Shown here one piece after another: positions 15,549 to 24,502 of a stretch of DNA of 34,467 nucleotides. Where the stretch lies: contig JBFHGR010000025.1 in NCBI GenBank assembly GCA_041583015.1, positions 1 to 34,467 on the forward strand, written 5' to 3'. This DNA is from Parvicella sp041583015. GTDB taxonomy: Bacteria; Bacteroidota; Bacteroidia; Flavobacteriales_D; Parvicellaceae. The translations under genes were made by a program, and so were the position numbers. Each line of letters opens with the position of its first letter. Within the stretch, counting starts at the first letter, position 1. The notes beneath the pieces are model-generated. The model searched no databases, was not told the DNA's origin, and saw only the letters and a program-made list of their open reading frames with translations.

Positions 15549-18500
15549 TTATCTAAACAATGATATAGAGCCACTGTGTTTTTCTCCGTTTACTTCCATG
15601 ATAAACATGTAAGTGCCTTCTGGACAAACTTCTCCAACTGTGGTGTGTCCATCCCATTGAAGATTGTTTCCTGTACTAGTAAACATCAATTGCCCCCATC
15701 TGTTATAGATGTTTAAATCTACACATTCATATATTTTCCCTGGTACAACAATTCTGAAATGGTCATTATCACCATCACCGTTTGGCGTAAATACATTAGG
15801 TATTCTTAGTGTAAAATAATCTTCATAACTCAAAGGTGTATCTGAATTAGTTACAGTAGTTACACATCCATTTGAATTTGTTACTGTCAACGAAGTATTA
15901 AATTCTGTACCGTAAGGGAATGAATGTGTTGTGTTTTCTTCTGTATCAGTTTCACCGTCAAAGAAGTCCCATAGGAAAGTTTCACCATCTATACTCGTAT
16001 TGGTAAATGTCACAAAGACATTTTCACAAGCGGGCTCTATTTCCCAATCAAAGGAAGCAGTCGGAGCATCGTAAATTGTTATGATAACACTATCTTGATC
16101 TTGACAGCCTCCAATATTTGTAACGGAAACAAAATAAGTTGTTGTAATGCTTGGTGTCGCAATAGGATTGGCAATATTCGGGTCAGATAGATCTGTAATT
16201 GGTGACCAATTATAAGCATTAGCAGGTGAGCCAAATACATTCATTTGAACAGCTTCACCAATACATACCGCTGTGTCAGGTGAGGTATAAATTCTAAATA
16301 CGTTCACTTGCACTGAATCAGAGTTTATACAAGAATTTGAATCTACACCTACTACAATATATAAAGTAGAACTGTCTGGTGTTGCTATTGGTGTGGCAGA
16401 TAGATTATCGTCAAGGCTAATAGCAGGATTCCAAGTGTAAGTTTGTGCACCTGTTGCGTTTAGGTTAGCACTTCCTCCAATGCAAATATCCTCATCGTTT
16501 CCAGCAAAAACGGTTGGCAATGGATTAACTATCACAATAACGGTATCACTGTTTGAACAAACATTATTGTCAATTCCTGTTACAATATATTCTGTTGTGT
16601 CACTTGGTCCAGCCATTGGGTTATCAATTGCAGGATTAGACAGTCCAACTGTTGGAGTCCAATTATATGTTGCTGCACCGCTTGCTTGTAGCTGAGCGGA
16701 GTCACCAATACATATTTGTACATCGTTACCAGCAGTTACATTTGGCAATGCGTTAATAGCAACTTCTACCGAATCTATATTTTCACAAAGATTCAAATCT
16801 GTTCCAGTAACATAATACATGGTGGTTACAGTATTAAAAACTAAAGGATTTGAAATGCTTGCATCATTCATAGTAGCCATAGGTGTCCATGAATAAGTGT
16901 TTGCTCCCGTAGCGTTTATTTGAATGGTGTCATTTATACAAATAGCGATATTCTGACCGGCATCCACAATAGGCAAAGGGTTGACTACTATTCTAACCGT
17001 GTCAGTATTTATACAATTGTTGGCATCTGTTCCAGTTACAACATAATCAGTTGTAGTTGAAGGATCTGCGATTGGATTATCAATATTAGGATCAGTTAGA
17101 CTATCAATTGGAGACCATGAGTAACTTACCGCACCTGTAACTGTTAATTGAGATGTTTCACCAACACAGATAGTATCATTCAGACCAGCGTCAATAATCG
17201 GCAAAGCATTAACAGTTATTTCCACAGTATCGCTTGAAGTACACCCAAAAGCATCAGTTCCAGTTACATTATATTCGGTTGTAATTGTAGGATAGACTTC
17301 AGGGTTAGCAATTAATGAATCAGAAAGTGTAATTTGTTGATTCCAAACATAGGAGTCAGCACCTGTTGCTAATAATTGCAATGTGTCATTAATACAAATT
17401 GCTGCGTCACTACCTGCAAATACAGCTGGAGGAGTTCTTATTGTAATTAAAACAGAATCTAATCCATTACAAGTATCGTTACTAGTGCTTAAATAGAACA
17501 TAGTAGTTGTAGTTGGGAATGCTAAAGGATTAGCAGCGTTAGCATCACTTACCAATGCGGCTGGTGACCACAAGTATGTTGTCAATGCGGCAGGTGAGGA
17601 AGGATTCCCACCAATCGTAATGGTATCTCCTGGGCATATTGTTGTGTCTACTCCTGCATCTGTTGGTACTTCGTCAAAAACAGTTACAAAAACAGTGTCA
17701 GAACTACTACATAGATTAACATCAGTTACAGTTAGAATGTATTCCGTATCAACAGCGGGATTGATAATAGGAGTGAAAATATTAGGATCACTTAGCCCTG
17801 AACTTGGTGTCCAAACTGGTGTTCCTGTTCCAGAACCATCTAATGTCTCTGTAGCTGTGGAACCTCCATTACTTGTACTGATGCAAATACCTTTGTCTGC
17901 ACCGGCATCCACAGTAGGATTAGGATTTACTGTTACTGTTACAGAGTCAATAGCAGCACACCCAAGAGCATCGGAACCAGTTACAAAATATTCTTGTGTA
18001 GAACTTGGAGATACCAATGGGTCAGCAATATTTACATCACTGATGTTGACATTAGGTGTCCAAGCATAATTCGCGGCTCCTGTTGCTGTAAGCTGAATGG
18101 TGTCACCTTGACAAAGAGAAACTGCTGCGCCTGCATCCACGATTGGTGTTACACCAACTGTTACGTTTACTTCGCTTGTGTCGGAACAAACACCAGTATA
18201 TCCAATTACAGTATAAAGTGTAGTAGTGGAAGGACATGCGGTTGGGTTTGCCAAAGTAGAATCGTTCAGTGAAATATTTGGTCCCCATGCGTAAGTTGTT
18301 GCTCCACTAGCGGATAATAAAGCACAATCACCTTCACAAATTGTAGTATCATTGCTCATATCTAATGTAAATGCTTGCGATACTGTTATTGTTACCGTGT
18401 CTGCATCTATACATCCATTACCATCAGTTACTTCTAAAATATAATCAGTAGTTGAGGTGGGCGAGGCATAAGGAACTAGTGATAAAGGGTCTGAAAGCCC

Positions 18501-20351
18501 TGTAGTTGGTGACCATGTAAAAGTTCCACCTCCAATTGTTGCTTGTAATTGTAATGAATCGCTAGAGCAAATTGTAGAATCTGGTCCTGCATCCAATATG
18601 GGAGAATTTACAAATACCATTACGGAGTCTACGCCAAAGCATCCACCTCCAATATCTATGGTAAGGAAGTATTCTGTTGTGTCATTAGGATGGACGGAAG
18701 GATTTAAAGTATTACCATTAATGATTGATCCAACCGGAGTCCATGTAGCAGTGTATCCTGGACCAGCGGTAGTGCTGCCATTTAAAGCAATAGTGTCTCC
18801 GTTGCATAAATCTACATTTGGACCTGCCTCTACGGAAGGTGAAGGAGTAATTGTTGTTTGATATTCAATTGATTCGGAAGTACATCCAAATTGATTAGTT
18901 GCAGAAACACTAATACTTGCCGCTCCTATTGATGTCCATTCAATATCGACTGAATTGCCATTGTCAGCAACTATGTTACCACCAGTGACTGACCAATTGG
19001 CTGTGTAAGTAGGTTCTGCTAATGTAGCTGTGTAAGTTTCTGTTGCAAATTGACAAATAACATCTAAACCAGTAATATTTGTAGGTGGCTGCACAGGGTC
19101 AACAAATATTTCGTAAACATTGTTTCCTGCATTTGGAGGGCAACCATTATCTCTTGCTGAAATTTGAAATTGATAGGGTGCTGTTCTTGCTTGCCCACAG
19201 GCTGTAGCCCAGCAAAAATCTGCACTTGCAATATCAAGTCCCGTTGCTGGAGAGGTAATAGTTGCAGGAGGATTGGTAAGCGTAGCATCAAATATAGCGC
19301 CTGATGAAGTAATGGTAACACTATCACCATTGGGATCATTATAGCCATATGTAAAACATAGTGTTTCTCCTTCTTCTACATGAAATACATCCAGTGTTGT
19401 GCCTAAATTAGGGTCAATCACAGGTGCGGGATTTGGTGGACAATTTAGAACTAAGAGTTGTAAGTCTCTTCTTGTGATGCCGATTAGATTCCCATTTCTA
19501 AACTCTCTAATTTCAATAGCAACAACATAATCCCCTGCTGATGGCGGATAATAGGTAGTAAGTCCCGTTGAAGCTCCAATACTTGTATAGCCTCCAGCGC
19601 CAAAAGGTTGTGCAGTAGAATATCCACCTGCATAATTTACGGGGTCAATTGGAAAAACTAAAAATGGTTGTTGAGGTGCAGGTGCTGGGTTACCATTGTT
19701 TGCTTCTCCATCATAAGGTGTTACAAAACTAAATGTTAATAAATCTCCATCAGGATCATATGCAGAGTTAAGTATTGTTGTTGTGTCACCAACACAAAGG
19801 AAGGGTACTGGATCATCTGTAAAAACTGGAGATGAGTTATTTAAAAGTGGTGGTGACATATACGCGTAAAATGCCATTGATTCACTTGGAACTAAATTTA
19901 CAATAGAACCGTTTCGGCAACATCTTTCATAAACAAGGTGATATCCATTGAAGTTCAAAGGAAGATTTACAAACCCTTCATAAACACCTTTGTTGATGCA
20001 GGTGTTAGCACCTATACTGCAACTACTAGGTTGATCTGGCTCAATAATTTGAGTGCTAATCAAGTTGAGTTGCAAATCCATTAAAAAGTTTTTATTCCCT
20101 CCGCCCGTGGGGTCATTAGAAAGATCATGTTCGTAAATACCTATAGGTTGAATTGGGTCTTCTGGATTTGGTATTTGCGATGTAGGACCGCAATCTGTAT
20201 AAGTAGTAAGAATTACTTTGTATCTGTAAAGATTTCCTACTTTTCCAATGTATTCGTATCCAATGTTTCCTCCCACGAGGTGAGTAGCATGAGCAGAAAG
20301 AATTGTAACGAATACAAGTCCAAAAGTAAGAAGTGATTTGAATAAATTCAT
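15549..20351 (-). CDS. Giant T9SS type B-tail surface protein with about 12 Ig/PKD-like repeats
   Basis: The 1600-residue product has a Sec signal peptide (about 1-23). A head domain covers about 24-305 (HLVGGNIGYEY, RCCRNGSIVNL, AYDPDGDLLTFSF, ending LQLLVLNC). A cadherin-like region and one PKD/Ig-like unit follow to about 503. Twelve tandem repeats of about 77 residues cover about 504-1430 (pattern VDAG, then ICxGDTxxLxATGA, YxWTP, TTxYxVTGTDxxGC and DSVxVxVNPLP), each with two cysteines about 50 residues apart. A PKD domain follows (FLWDFFDGETD). The C-terminal 84 residues are a gliding-motility/CHU_C tail (PNVFTPNGDGDND, IYNRWGQLMF, WDGHT, CPEGTYMFIMEVNG), a T9SS type B signal. The layout recalls SprB-like adhesins. 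The frame opens at TTG 20354, but ATG 20351 is the natural start, 10 bp after the upstream stop. No adjacent SprF/PorP gene was seen. Confidence 0.93.
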   Translation of the reverse strand: MNLFKSLLTFGLVFVTILSAHATHLVGGNIGYEYIGKVGNLYRYKVILTTYTDCGPTSQIPNPEDPIQPIGIYEHDLSNDPTGGGNKNFLMDLQLNLISTQIIEPDQPSSCSIGANTCINKGVYEGFVNLPLNFNGYHLVYERCCRNGSIVNLVPSESMAFYAYMSPPLLNNSSPVFTDDPVPFLCVGDTTTILNSAYDPDGDLLTFSFVTPYDGEANNGNPAPAPQQPFLVFPIDPVNYAGGYSTAQPFGAGGYTSIGASTGLTTYYPPSAGDYVVAIEIREFRNGNLIGITRRDLQLLVLNCPPNPAPVIDPNLGTTLDVFHVEEGETLCFTYGYNDPNGDSVTITSSGAIFDATLTNPPATITSPATGLDIASADFCWATACGQARTAPYQFQISARDNGCPPNAGNNVYEIFVDPVQPPTNITGLDVICQFATETYTATLAEPTYTANWSVTGGNIVADNGNSVDIEWTSIGAASISVSATNQFGCTSESIEYQTTITPSPSVEAGPNVDLCNGDTIALNGSTTAGPGYTATWTPVGSIINGNTLNPSVHPNDTTEYFLTIDIGGGCFGVDSVMVFVNSPILDAGPDSTICSSDSLQLQATIGGGTFTWSPTTGLSDPLSLVPYASPTSTTDYILEVTDGNGCIDADTVTITVSQAFTLDMSNDTTICEGDCALLSASGATTYAWGPNISLNDSTLANPTACPSTTTLYTVIGYTGVCSDTSEVNVTVGVTPIVDAGAAVSLCQGDTIQLTATGAANYAWTPNVNISDVNIADPLVSPSSTQEYFVTGSDALGCAAIDSVTVTVNPNPTVDAGADKGICISTSNGGSTATETLDGSGTGTPVWTPSSGLSDPNIFTPIINPAVDTEYILTVTDVNLCSSSDTVFVTVFDEVPTDAGVDTTICPGDTITIGGNPSSPAALTTYLWSPAALVSDANAANPLAFPTTTTMFYLSTSNDTCNGLDSVLITIRTPPAVFAGSDAAICINDTLQLLATGADSYVWNQQITLSDSLIANPEVYPTITTEYNVTGTDAFGCTSSDTVEITVNALPIIDAGLNDTICVGETSQLTVTGAVSYSWSPIDSLTDPNIDNPIADPSTTTDYVVTGTDANNCINTDTVRIVVNPLPIVDAGQNIAICINDTIQINATGANTYSWTPMATMNDASISNPLVFNTVTTMYYVTGTDLNLCENIDSVEVAINALPNVTAGNDVQICIGDSAQLQASGAATYNWTPTVGLSNPAIDNPMAGPSDTTEYIVTGIDNNVCSNSDTVIVIVNPLPTVFAGNDEDICIGGSANLNATGAQTYTWNPAISLDDNLSATPIATPDSSTLYIVVGVDSNSCINSDSVQVNVFRIYTSPDTAVCIGEAVQMNVFGSPANAYNWSPITDLSDPNIANPIATPSITTTYFVSVTNIGGCQDQDSVIITIYDAPTASFDWEIEPACENVFVTFTNTSIDGETFLWDFFDGETDTEENTTHSFPYGTEFNTSLTVTNSNGCVTTVTNSDTPLSYEDYFTLRIPNVFTPNGDGDNDHFRIVVPGKIYECVDLNIYNRWGQLMFTSTGNNLQWDGHTTVGEVCPEGTYMFIMEVNGEKHSGSISLFR
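16063..18845 (-). repeat. Coding tandem repeat array, 12 units of about 230 bp
   Basis: Twelve consecutive Ig/PKD-like units in the adhesin align by protein pattern (DAG...IC.GD...W.P...Y.VTGTD..GC...DSV). At DNA level they are diverged, not identical direct repeats, so the array is old. One unit (about 17430-17670) is unusually close to a unit in the other giant protein. Confidence 0.8.
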
Positions 20352-20361
20352 CAAGTGTTAA

Positions 20362-22626
20362 TTATTTTAATAATACTTTTTCTACAATTTTATTTCCTTT
20401 ATCGTCAGTGATTTCAACCAAATATTGCCCCTTAGTAAATGCCGATAAATCAATGTTGTTAATTTGATTTGAGTTTATGTTTTTTCTTGTGTATATCGTC
20501 TGACCAACAATGTTATGAACAGTTATTTCCTGAATTAATTCATCAGACTTAATAGATAATAGTCCTTCAGAAGGATTCGGAAATATAGAAACATCAAATG
20601 GAGATAAACTATTTACTTTTAAATTGTTTTCAATGTAAACCCCATAATCTTCAGTTTGACCTCTTAAATGGTTGGCACAACCGTCTAGAGTAGCTCCTAA
20701 TTCATCTGATGATATTCTCATTCTTAAGTAGGTGTCGAACACAATCCCAGTAGTTGGAATAGAAATGTTGGCGCTTGGGTTATAGGCGTTCAACTCATTG
20801 AAAATTCTTTCAGAAACCTCAAAAATACCATCGTTGTTAAAGTCAATCCATGCTTTAGTATCTTGTGGATTTTGATCACCAGTTCTAACGTAAAGATTGT
20901 AATTTCCTCCAGCTTCCAAGATAGTATTGTTGTCACATGAATAATCTTGATATCCATCTTCTGCATCATCAGAGCTTTTATTAATGTCGTTTACCGTAAC
21001 CGTGTAAATTCCATAGCCACAGCAATAACCTAAGGTGCTAGGGGAGCAAGAGGCATCTGTCAAGTTTTTTTCTGAATCAACAGTTATTAAGTTGGTATGA
21101 GTAATAGTGTCAGACCCATATGCATTTGTAGCGATTAATCTAACGGTGTAAATTCCGTCTGTGGTGTAGGTATGTGTAGGGTTCTTAGCAACGCTAGTTC
21201 CTCCGTCACCAAAATCCCAAGCCCATCCATAAGGTATGTTTGTGGATAAATCAGTGAATGAAACTTCTCCGTTACAAGTAGTTAAGTTGTTTGCTTCAAA
21301 ATCAGCTTCTGGCTTAATCATTAATTGTTCTACAAAAATGGTATAATCTTCACATTGACCGTAAACTGGGTCAGTACAAGGAGTAGGGATTGCGTTGAGG
21401 TCATAATCAGCAATGACTCTCATTCTTAATGCGGTATTAAGAACTGCTGTTGAAGGTATTGTTACTGTTTCGGATGTGGTAAGGGCACTCGTGCTTGAAG
21501 CTATCATTTCTGTTGTATTGTTAAATACACCATCATTATTCCAATCGATCCAAGCAACACAATTGTGAGTGGTAGGAGTCATATGGTCCGCAGTGAAGTT
21601 GTATGATTGACCTGCATATACTGTGGTTTGATCGCAAGTAAAATCAGAATAGCCTTCTGAAGCATCTCCTGAAACTTTATTTAAAGTATTGAAAGTAACA
21701 TTCGTTATGCCAAAAAACTGGCTTCCATCTGTTGTTATAGGTGTACAATTAGCAGGAACTGGAGAGTTGCCAGATAGATTGATGATTATATAATTTGTTT
21801 TAGTTTCACTATCCGTACCAAATGCATTGGTGGTAGTAAGAGTGACTGTATATGTTCCGGAAGTTAGGTACGTGTGCGTAGGATTTTGTGCAGTACTTGT
21901 GGTGCCATCTCCAAAATCCCAAGACCAAGATGTAGGGGCGTTTGATGAATGATCGAAGAATGTAATATCTCCAGAGCAAGATGAGGTAGTACTTGCATTA
22001 AAATCAGAAACTGGAGGTGAGGATGGGGCGCTCCATTGGAATGTGATGTTAGGTCTTGAATTTGAAGATGAGTTGGGGGTTGTGACACTACAAACTCCTT
22101 GTGCATCTTGGCGGTCATATATCACCATGTTGTTGGTTGTAGTAGTGAAAAATGTACGTGCATTATTCGTAAAACCCAAATTATTGAAGCAGGTTTCTAT
22201 AATTAAATTTGATATTCCGTCCCAATTGTAAGGTGAAGTAAAAGTATGAACATTGCTACCAGTTACATCTGTATATGATGTAGGTCCGTACACTTGGGTT
22301 AATCCGGTTTGAAAACTTGAATTAAATTGAAATTGATTAAGAGTAGTGGTACCAATTTTAATAGAGAAATCTGTTAAAGGAGATCCATTTGCTTGATCTA
22401 CATCAAAAGCTAGACTGCTTATATCTCCAGCGGTCATTCCTGCTGCATTTAATTCTGCTGCAGTAATTATAATTTGATGCTTTGCACCTTGATACCAATT
22501 GCCATAAGGTGCTGGATAGTTTGTGTTGCTATTTGATTGTGTTCCGTTTCCAATTGTAATTGAGGTTTGACTAAAGGAACTGATGGTAATTAGAAATAGA
22601 AAGAAAAGTAAGTAAATATGCTTCAT
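20362..22626 (-). CDS. T9SS type A-tail surface protein with two PKD and two GEVED domains
   Basis: The 754-residue product has a Sec signal peptide (MKHIYLLFFLFLITISSFSQ). Its N-terminal beta-sandwich (about 21-200, with NYPAPYGNWYQGAKHQ) is also found in other secreted Bacteroidota proteins. Then come PKD1 (about 210-285, WSWDFGDGTTST), GEVED1 (about 300-432, AWIDWNNDGVF, then LRMRV and GQCEDYTIFV), PKD2 (about 435-515, WAWDFGDGGTS) and GEVED2 (about 530-660, AWIDFNNDGIF, then GQTEDYGVYI). The type A Por sorting tail covers about 677-754 (VSIFPNPSEGLLSIKS, IVGQTIYTRKN, FTKGQYLVEI, KVLLK). Type A tails are removed by the T9SS sortase and replaced by A-LPS anchoring. No enzyme domain was seen; carbohydrate or surface binding is inferred. 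It is 10 bp upstream of the giant type B gene on the same strand, so the two are probably co-expressed. Confidence 0.93.
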   Translation of the reverse strand: MKHIYLLFFLFLITISSFSQTSITIGNGTQSNSNTNYPAPYGNWYQGAKHQIIITAAELNAAGMTAGDISSLAFDVDQANGSPLTDFSIKIGTTTLNQFQFNSSFQTGLTQVYGPTSYTDVTGSNVHTFTSPYNWDGISNLIIETCFNNLGFTNNARTFFTTTTNNMVIYDRQDAQGVCSVTTPNSSSNSRPNITFQWSAPSSPPVSDFNASTTSSCSGDITFFDHSSNAPTSWSWDFGDGTTSTAQNPTHTYLTSGTYTVTLTTTNAFGTDSETKTNYIIINLSGNSPVPANCTPITTDGSQFFGITNVTFNTLNKVSGDASEGYSDFTCDQTTVYAGQSYNFTADHMTPTTHNCVAWIDWNNDGVFNNTTEMIASSTSALTTSETVTIPSTAVLNTALRMRVIADYDLNAIPTPCTDPVYGQCEDYTIFVEQLMIKPEADFEANNLTTCNGEVSFTDLSTNIPYGWAWDFGDGGTSVAKNPTHTYTTDGIYTVRLIATNAYGSDTITHTNLITVDSEKNLTDASCSPSTLGYCCGYGIYTVTVNDINKSSDDAEDGYQDYSCDNNTILEAGGNYNLYVRTGDQNPQDTKAWIDFNNDGIFEVSERIFNELNAYNPSANISIPTTGIVFDTYLRMRISSDELGATLDGCANHLRGQTEDYGVYIENNLKVNSLSPFDVSIFPNPSEGLLSIKSDELIQEITVHNIVGQTIYTRKNINSNQINNIDLSAFTKGQYLVEITDDKGNKIVEKVLLK

Positions 22627-22711
22627 ATTAATGTTTTGTATTGTGACGTATTTATTCGTGAAAACGTTGTTAACTCTTTTAGTAATAATTCAGTAAAGTT
22701 AAAAAAGTTGC

Positions 22712-23359
22712 TTAGGATAGGTGTATTTTTTGATATAGATTATTTAACGGCTCTTTATATATTTTATGGGCACCAATAAAGTCGGTAAATTCTATTGAAA
22801 TTTCTGTTTTTTGCAATCTTTTTTTTAAAAGTTCAATTTGTTCCACATTGTAAAACTGATCGTTATTGCCAAAAAGTATTTGAATTGGATTTGGAATCAA
22901 GTTTTTTAATGATAAAACCTCTATGTCATCTGGGAATACGGCAGCCCAAAGTACTAAATTGTTAAATTTATAACGAGAATTAGCAATCCATCTTGAAACT
23001 GTGGCGCCACCTTGAGAAAAACCTAAAGCAGATAGTTTTATATTAGAGGGAAGAGATAGAGAGTCAATTACTTGGTCTAGGTATAGTACATAGTCGTCAA
23101 TGTCATTTTGTCGATCTACTTTTGTCATCCAAGATGCAACTACATTTCCAGAAAATCCATTCCAATAAAATCTACTTAGTCCTTCGGGTGCAATTATCAC
23201 CGTGTTTTTTAAATCAAAAGGTTCAAACCATTTTAGAAAATAATTAGCTAGTTGTGCGTAACCATGACAAGCAATTAAGACATCTGTTGTTGCTGGGGTT
23301 ATTTCTCCTAGTTGAAAGTATCTTGCTGTTTTGGTGATTTTTATATCTACTTGTTTCAT
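22712..23359 (-). CDS. Carboxylesterase/phospholipase-type alpha/beta hydrolase
   Basis: The 215-residue product is a compact alpha/beta hydrolase of the phospholipase/carboxylesterase (YpfH/EstB-like) type. The motif CHGYAQ (31-36) forms the oxyanion hole. GFSQGG holds the nucleophile Ser115, with Asp167 in GNNDQF and His198 in IGAHKI completing the triad. APEG (57-60) followed by SRFYW is a family feature. There is no signal peptide, so it is cytoplasmic. It is divergent from alkB with 85 bp between the starts and lies 85 bp upstream of the type A cargo gene on the same strand. It could hydrolyse short-chain esters or lysolipids; a link to alkB-derived alcohols or esters is only positional inference. 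Confidence 0.88.
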   Translation of the reverse strand: MKQVDIKITKTARYFQLGEITPATTDVLIACHGYAQLANYFLKWFEPFDLKNTVIIAPEGLSRFYWNGFSGNVVASWMTKVDRQNDIDDYVLYLDQVIDSLSLPSNIKLSALGFSQGGATVSRWIANSRYKFNNLVLWAAVFPDDIEVLSLKNLIPNPIQILFGNNDQFYNVEQIELLKKRLQKTEISIEFTDFIGAHKIYKEPLNNLYQKIHLS

Positions 23360-23392
23360 TTTGACTTGAACTATATTTACGTTTTAGTTTTG
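23360..23392 (+). promoter_or_regulatory. alkB-like gene promoter
   Basis: TTTG (23360-23363), a 21-bp spacer and TAGTTTTG (23385-23392) match the Bacteroidota promoter consensus. Transcription would start near 23398, giving a leader of about 47 bases. Confidence 0.55.
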
Positions 23393-23398
23393 TGCAGG

Positions 23399-23424
23399 TG
23401 TAGTTTATTTGTAAATTTACTACA
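23399..23424. promoter_or_regulatory. Imperfect 26-bp palindrome at the alkB-like transcription start
   Basis: TGTAGT and ACTACA form the outer arms, and 10 of 13 positions pair across the centre. The dyad begins just after the -7 box, the usual place for a repressor operator. No regulator gene is adjacent, so the cognate protein is unknown. Confidence 0.35.
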
Positions 23425-23444
23425 AAACTTAAAAGTAGGAATTT

Positions 23445-24497
23445 ATGAAGTACTTAAAGTATACATGGACATTTTTGGCGATTCTGATTGCCTGCCTAGG
23501 TTTGATTTATGATGGGATATATACATGGCTATTGGTGATATATGCTTTTGTTTTTATACCTATACTCGAGTTATTTATGTCTGGTTCGGAAAGGAATTTA
23601 ACAAAGGAGGAAGAAGCAGTAGTATTAAATGATAGGGTTTTTGATTGGTTGGTTTATTTGGTAGTACCACTTCAGTATTTGTTATTGATTTTGTTTTGTA
23701 TTTCTGTTCAAAGAGATTTGCAAGCATATGAACTGATAGGAAAGGTTATCACTTTTGGATTAGCATGTGGTGTTTATGGAATTAATGTTGCGCATGAATT
23801 GGGGCATAGGATAAAAAAGTATGAGCAATGGATGGCTAAAAGTCTTTTATTAACTTCTCAGTATATGCATTTTTTTATTGAGCACAATAGAGGACATCAT
23901 AAAAATGTAAGTACTGATGAAGATCCTGCTTCATCAAGATTAGGGGAGCCAATTTATGCTTTTTGGATAAGAAGTATTTATGGGAGTTTTATTTCGGCTT
24001 GGAAGTTGGAAAACTTTAGATTAGGAAAGTTAGGTAGGCATTGGTTGAGTTGGAAGAATGAAATGATTTGGTATCAAATTATTCAATTAGGGTTACTAAT
24101 AAGTATTGGATTAATTTTTAATTGGAGAACGATGCTTTTGTATTGGTGCAGTGCAATAGTTGGGTTTTTACTTTTGGAAACTGTAAATTACATTGAGCAT
24201 TACGGCCTGAAAAGACATAAAAAGGGAAATTCCTTTGAGAAAGTCTTACCAGTACATAGTTGGAATAGTAATCATCCAATAGGTCGTGGAGTACTTTTTG
24301 AATTGAGCAGACACAGTGATCATCACTTTAGAGCTAATAGAAAATATCAAATCTTAAGAAGTCACGAAGCAGCACCACAGATGCCTACTGGGTATCCAGG
24401 AATGATGGTTTTGTCATTGTTTCCACCTTTATGGTTCAGGGTTATGAATCCTAGGGTGGAAAGTCTTAAAGAAAAGTATAATTCAAAGTTGACATAG
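23445..24497 (+). CDS. AlkB-type non-haem diiron membrane monooxygenase (alkane 1-monooxygenase family)
   Basis: The 350-residue product is an integral membrane diiron enzyme. All histidine boxes of the AlkB group are present: HELGH (117-121), EHNRGHH (146-152), EHYG (251-254, the HYG signature) and RHSDHH (289-294). About six membrane helices are predicted, for example 7-45, 67-88, 99-113, 212-226 and 232-247. The family hydroxylates the terminal carbon of medium-chain alkanes using O2 and electrons from rubredoxin; no rubredoxin or rubredoxin reductase gene is in the window. Bacteroidota AlkB homologues may act on alkanes or other fatty compounds, so the substrate is open. It has its own promoter and a possible operator. 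It converges on the giant adhesin gene with only 5 bp between stop codons and no terminator between. Confidence 0.93.
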   Translation: MKYLKYTWTFLAILIACLGLIYDGIYTWLLVIYAFVFIPILELFMSGSERNLTKEEEAVVLNDRVFDWLVYLVVPLQYLLLILFCISVQRDLQAYELIGKVITFGLACGVYGINVAHELGHRIKKYEQWMAKSLLLTSQYMHFFIEHNRGHHKNVSTDEDPASSRLGEPIYAFWIRSIYGSFISAWKLENFRLGKLGRHWLSWKNEMIWYQIIQLGLLISIGLIFNWRTMLLYWCSAIVGFLLLETVNYIEHYGLKRHKKGNSFEKVLPVHSWNSNHPIGRGVLFELSRHSDHHFRANRKYQILRSHEAAPQMPTGYPGMMVLSLFPPLWFRVMNPRVESLKEKYNSKLT

Positions 24498-24502
24498 AAG
24501 TT

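Noticed and set aside
17620..18069. A 149-codon plus-strand open frame
   Set aside because: It is antisense to the repeat region of the type B adhesin and has no protein family signature.
16063..18845. CRISPR-like or satellite repeat array
   Set aside because: The periodicity is about 230 bp, in frame, and diverged at DNA level. It reflects protein domain repeats.
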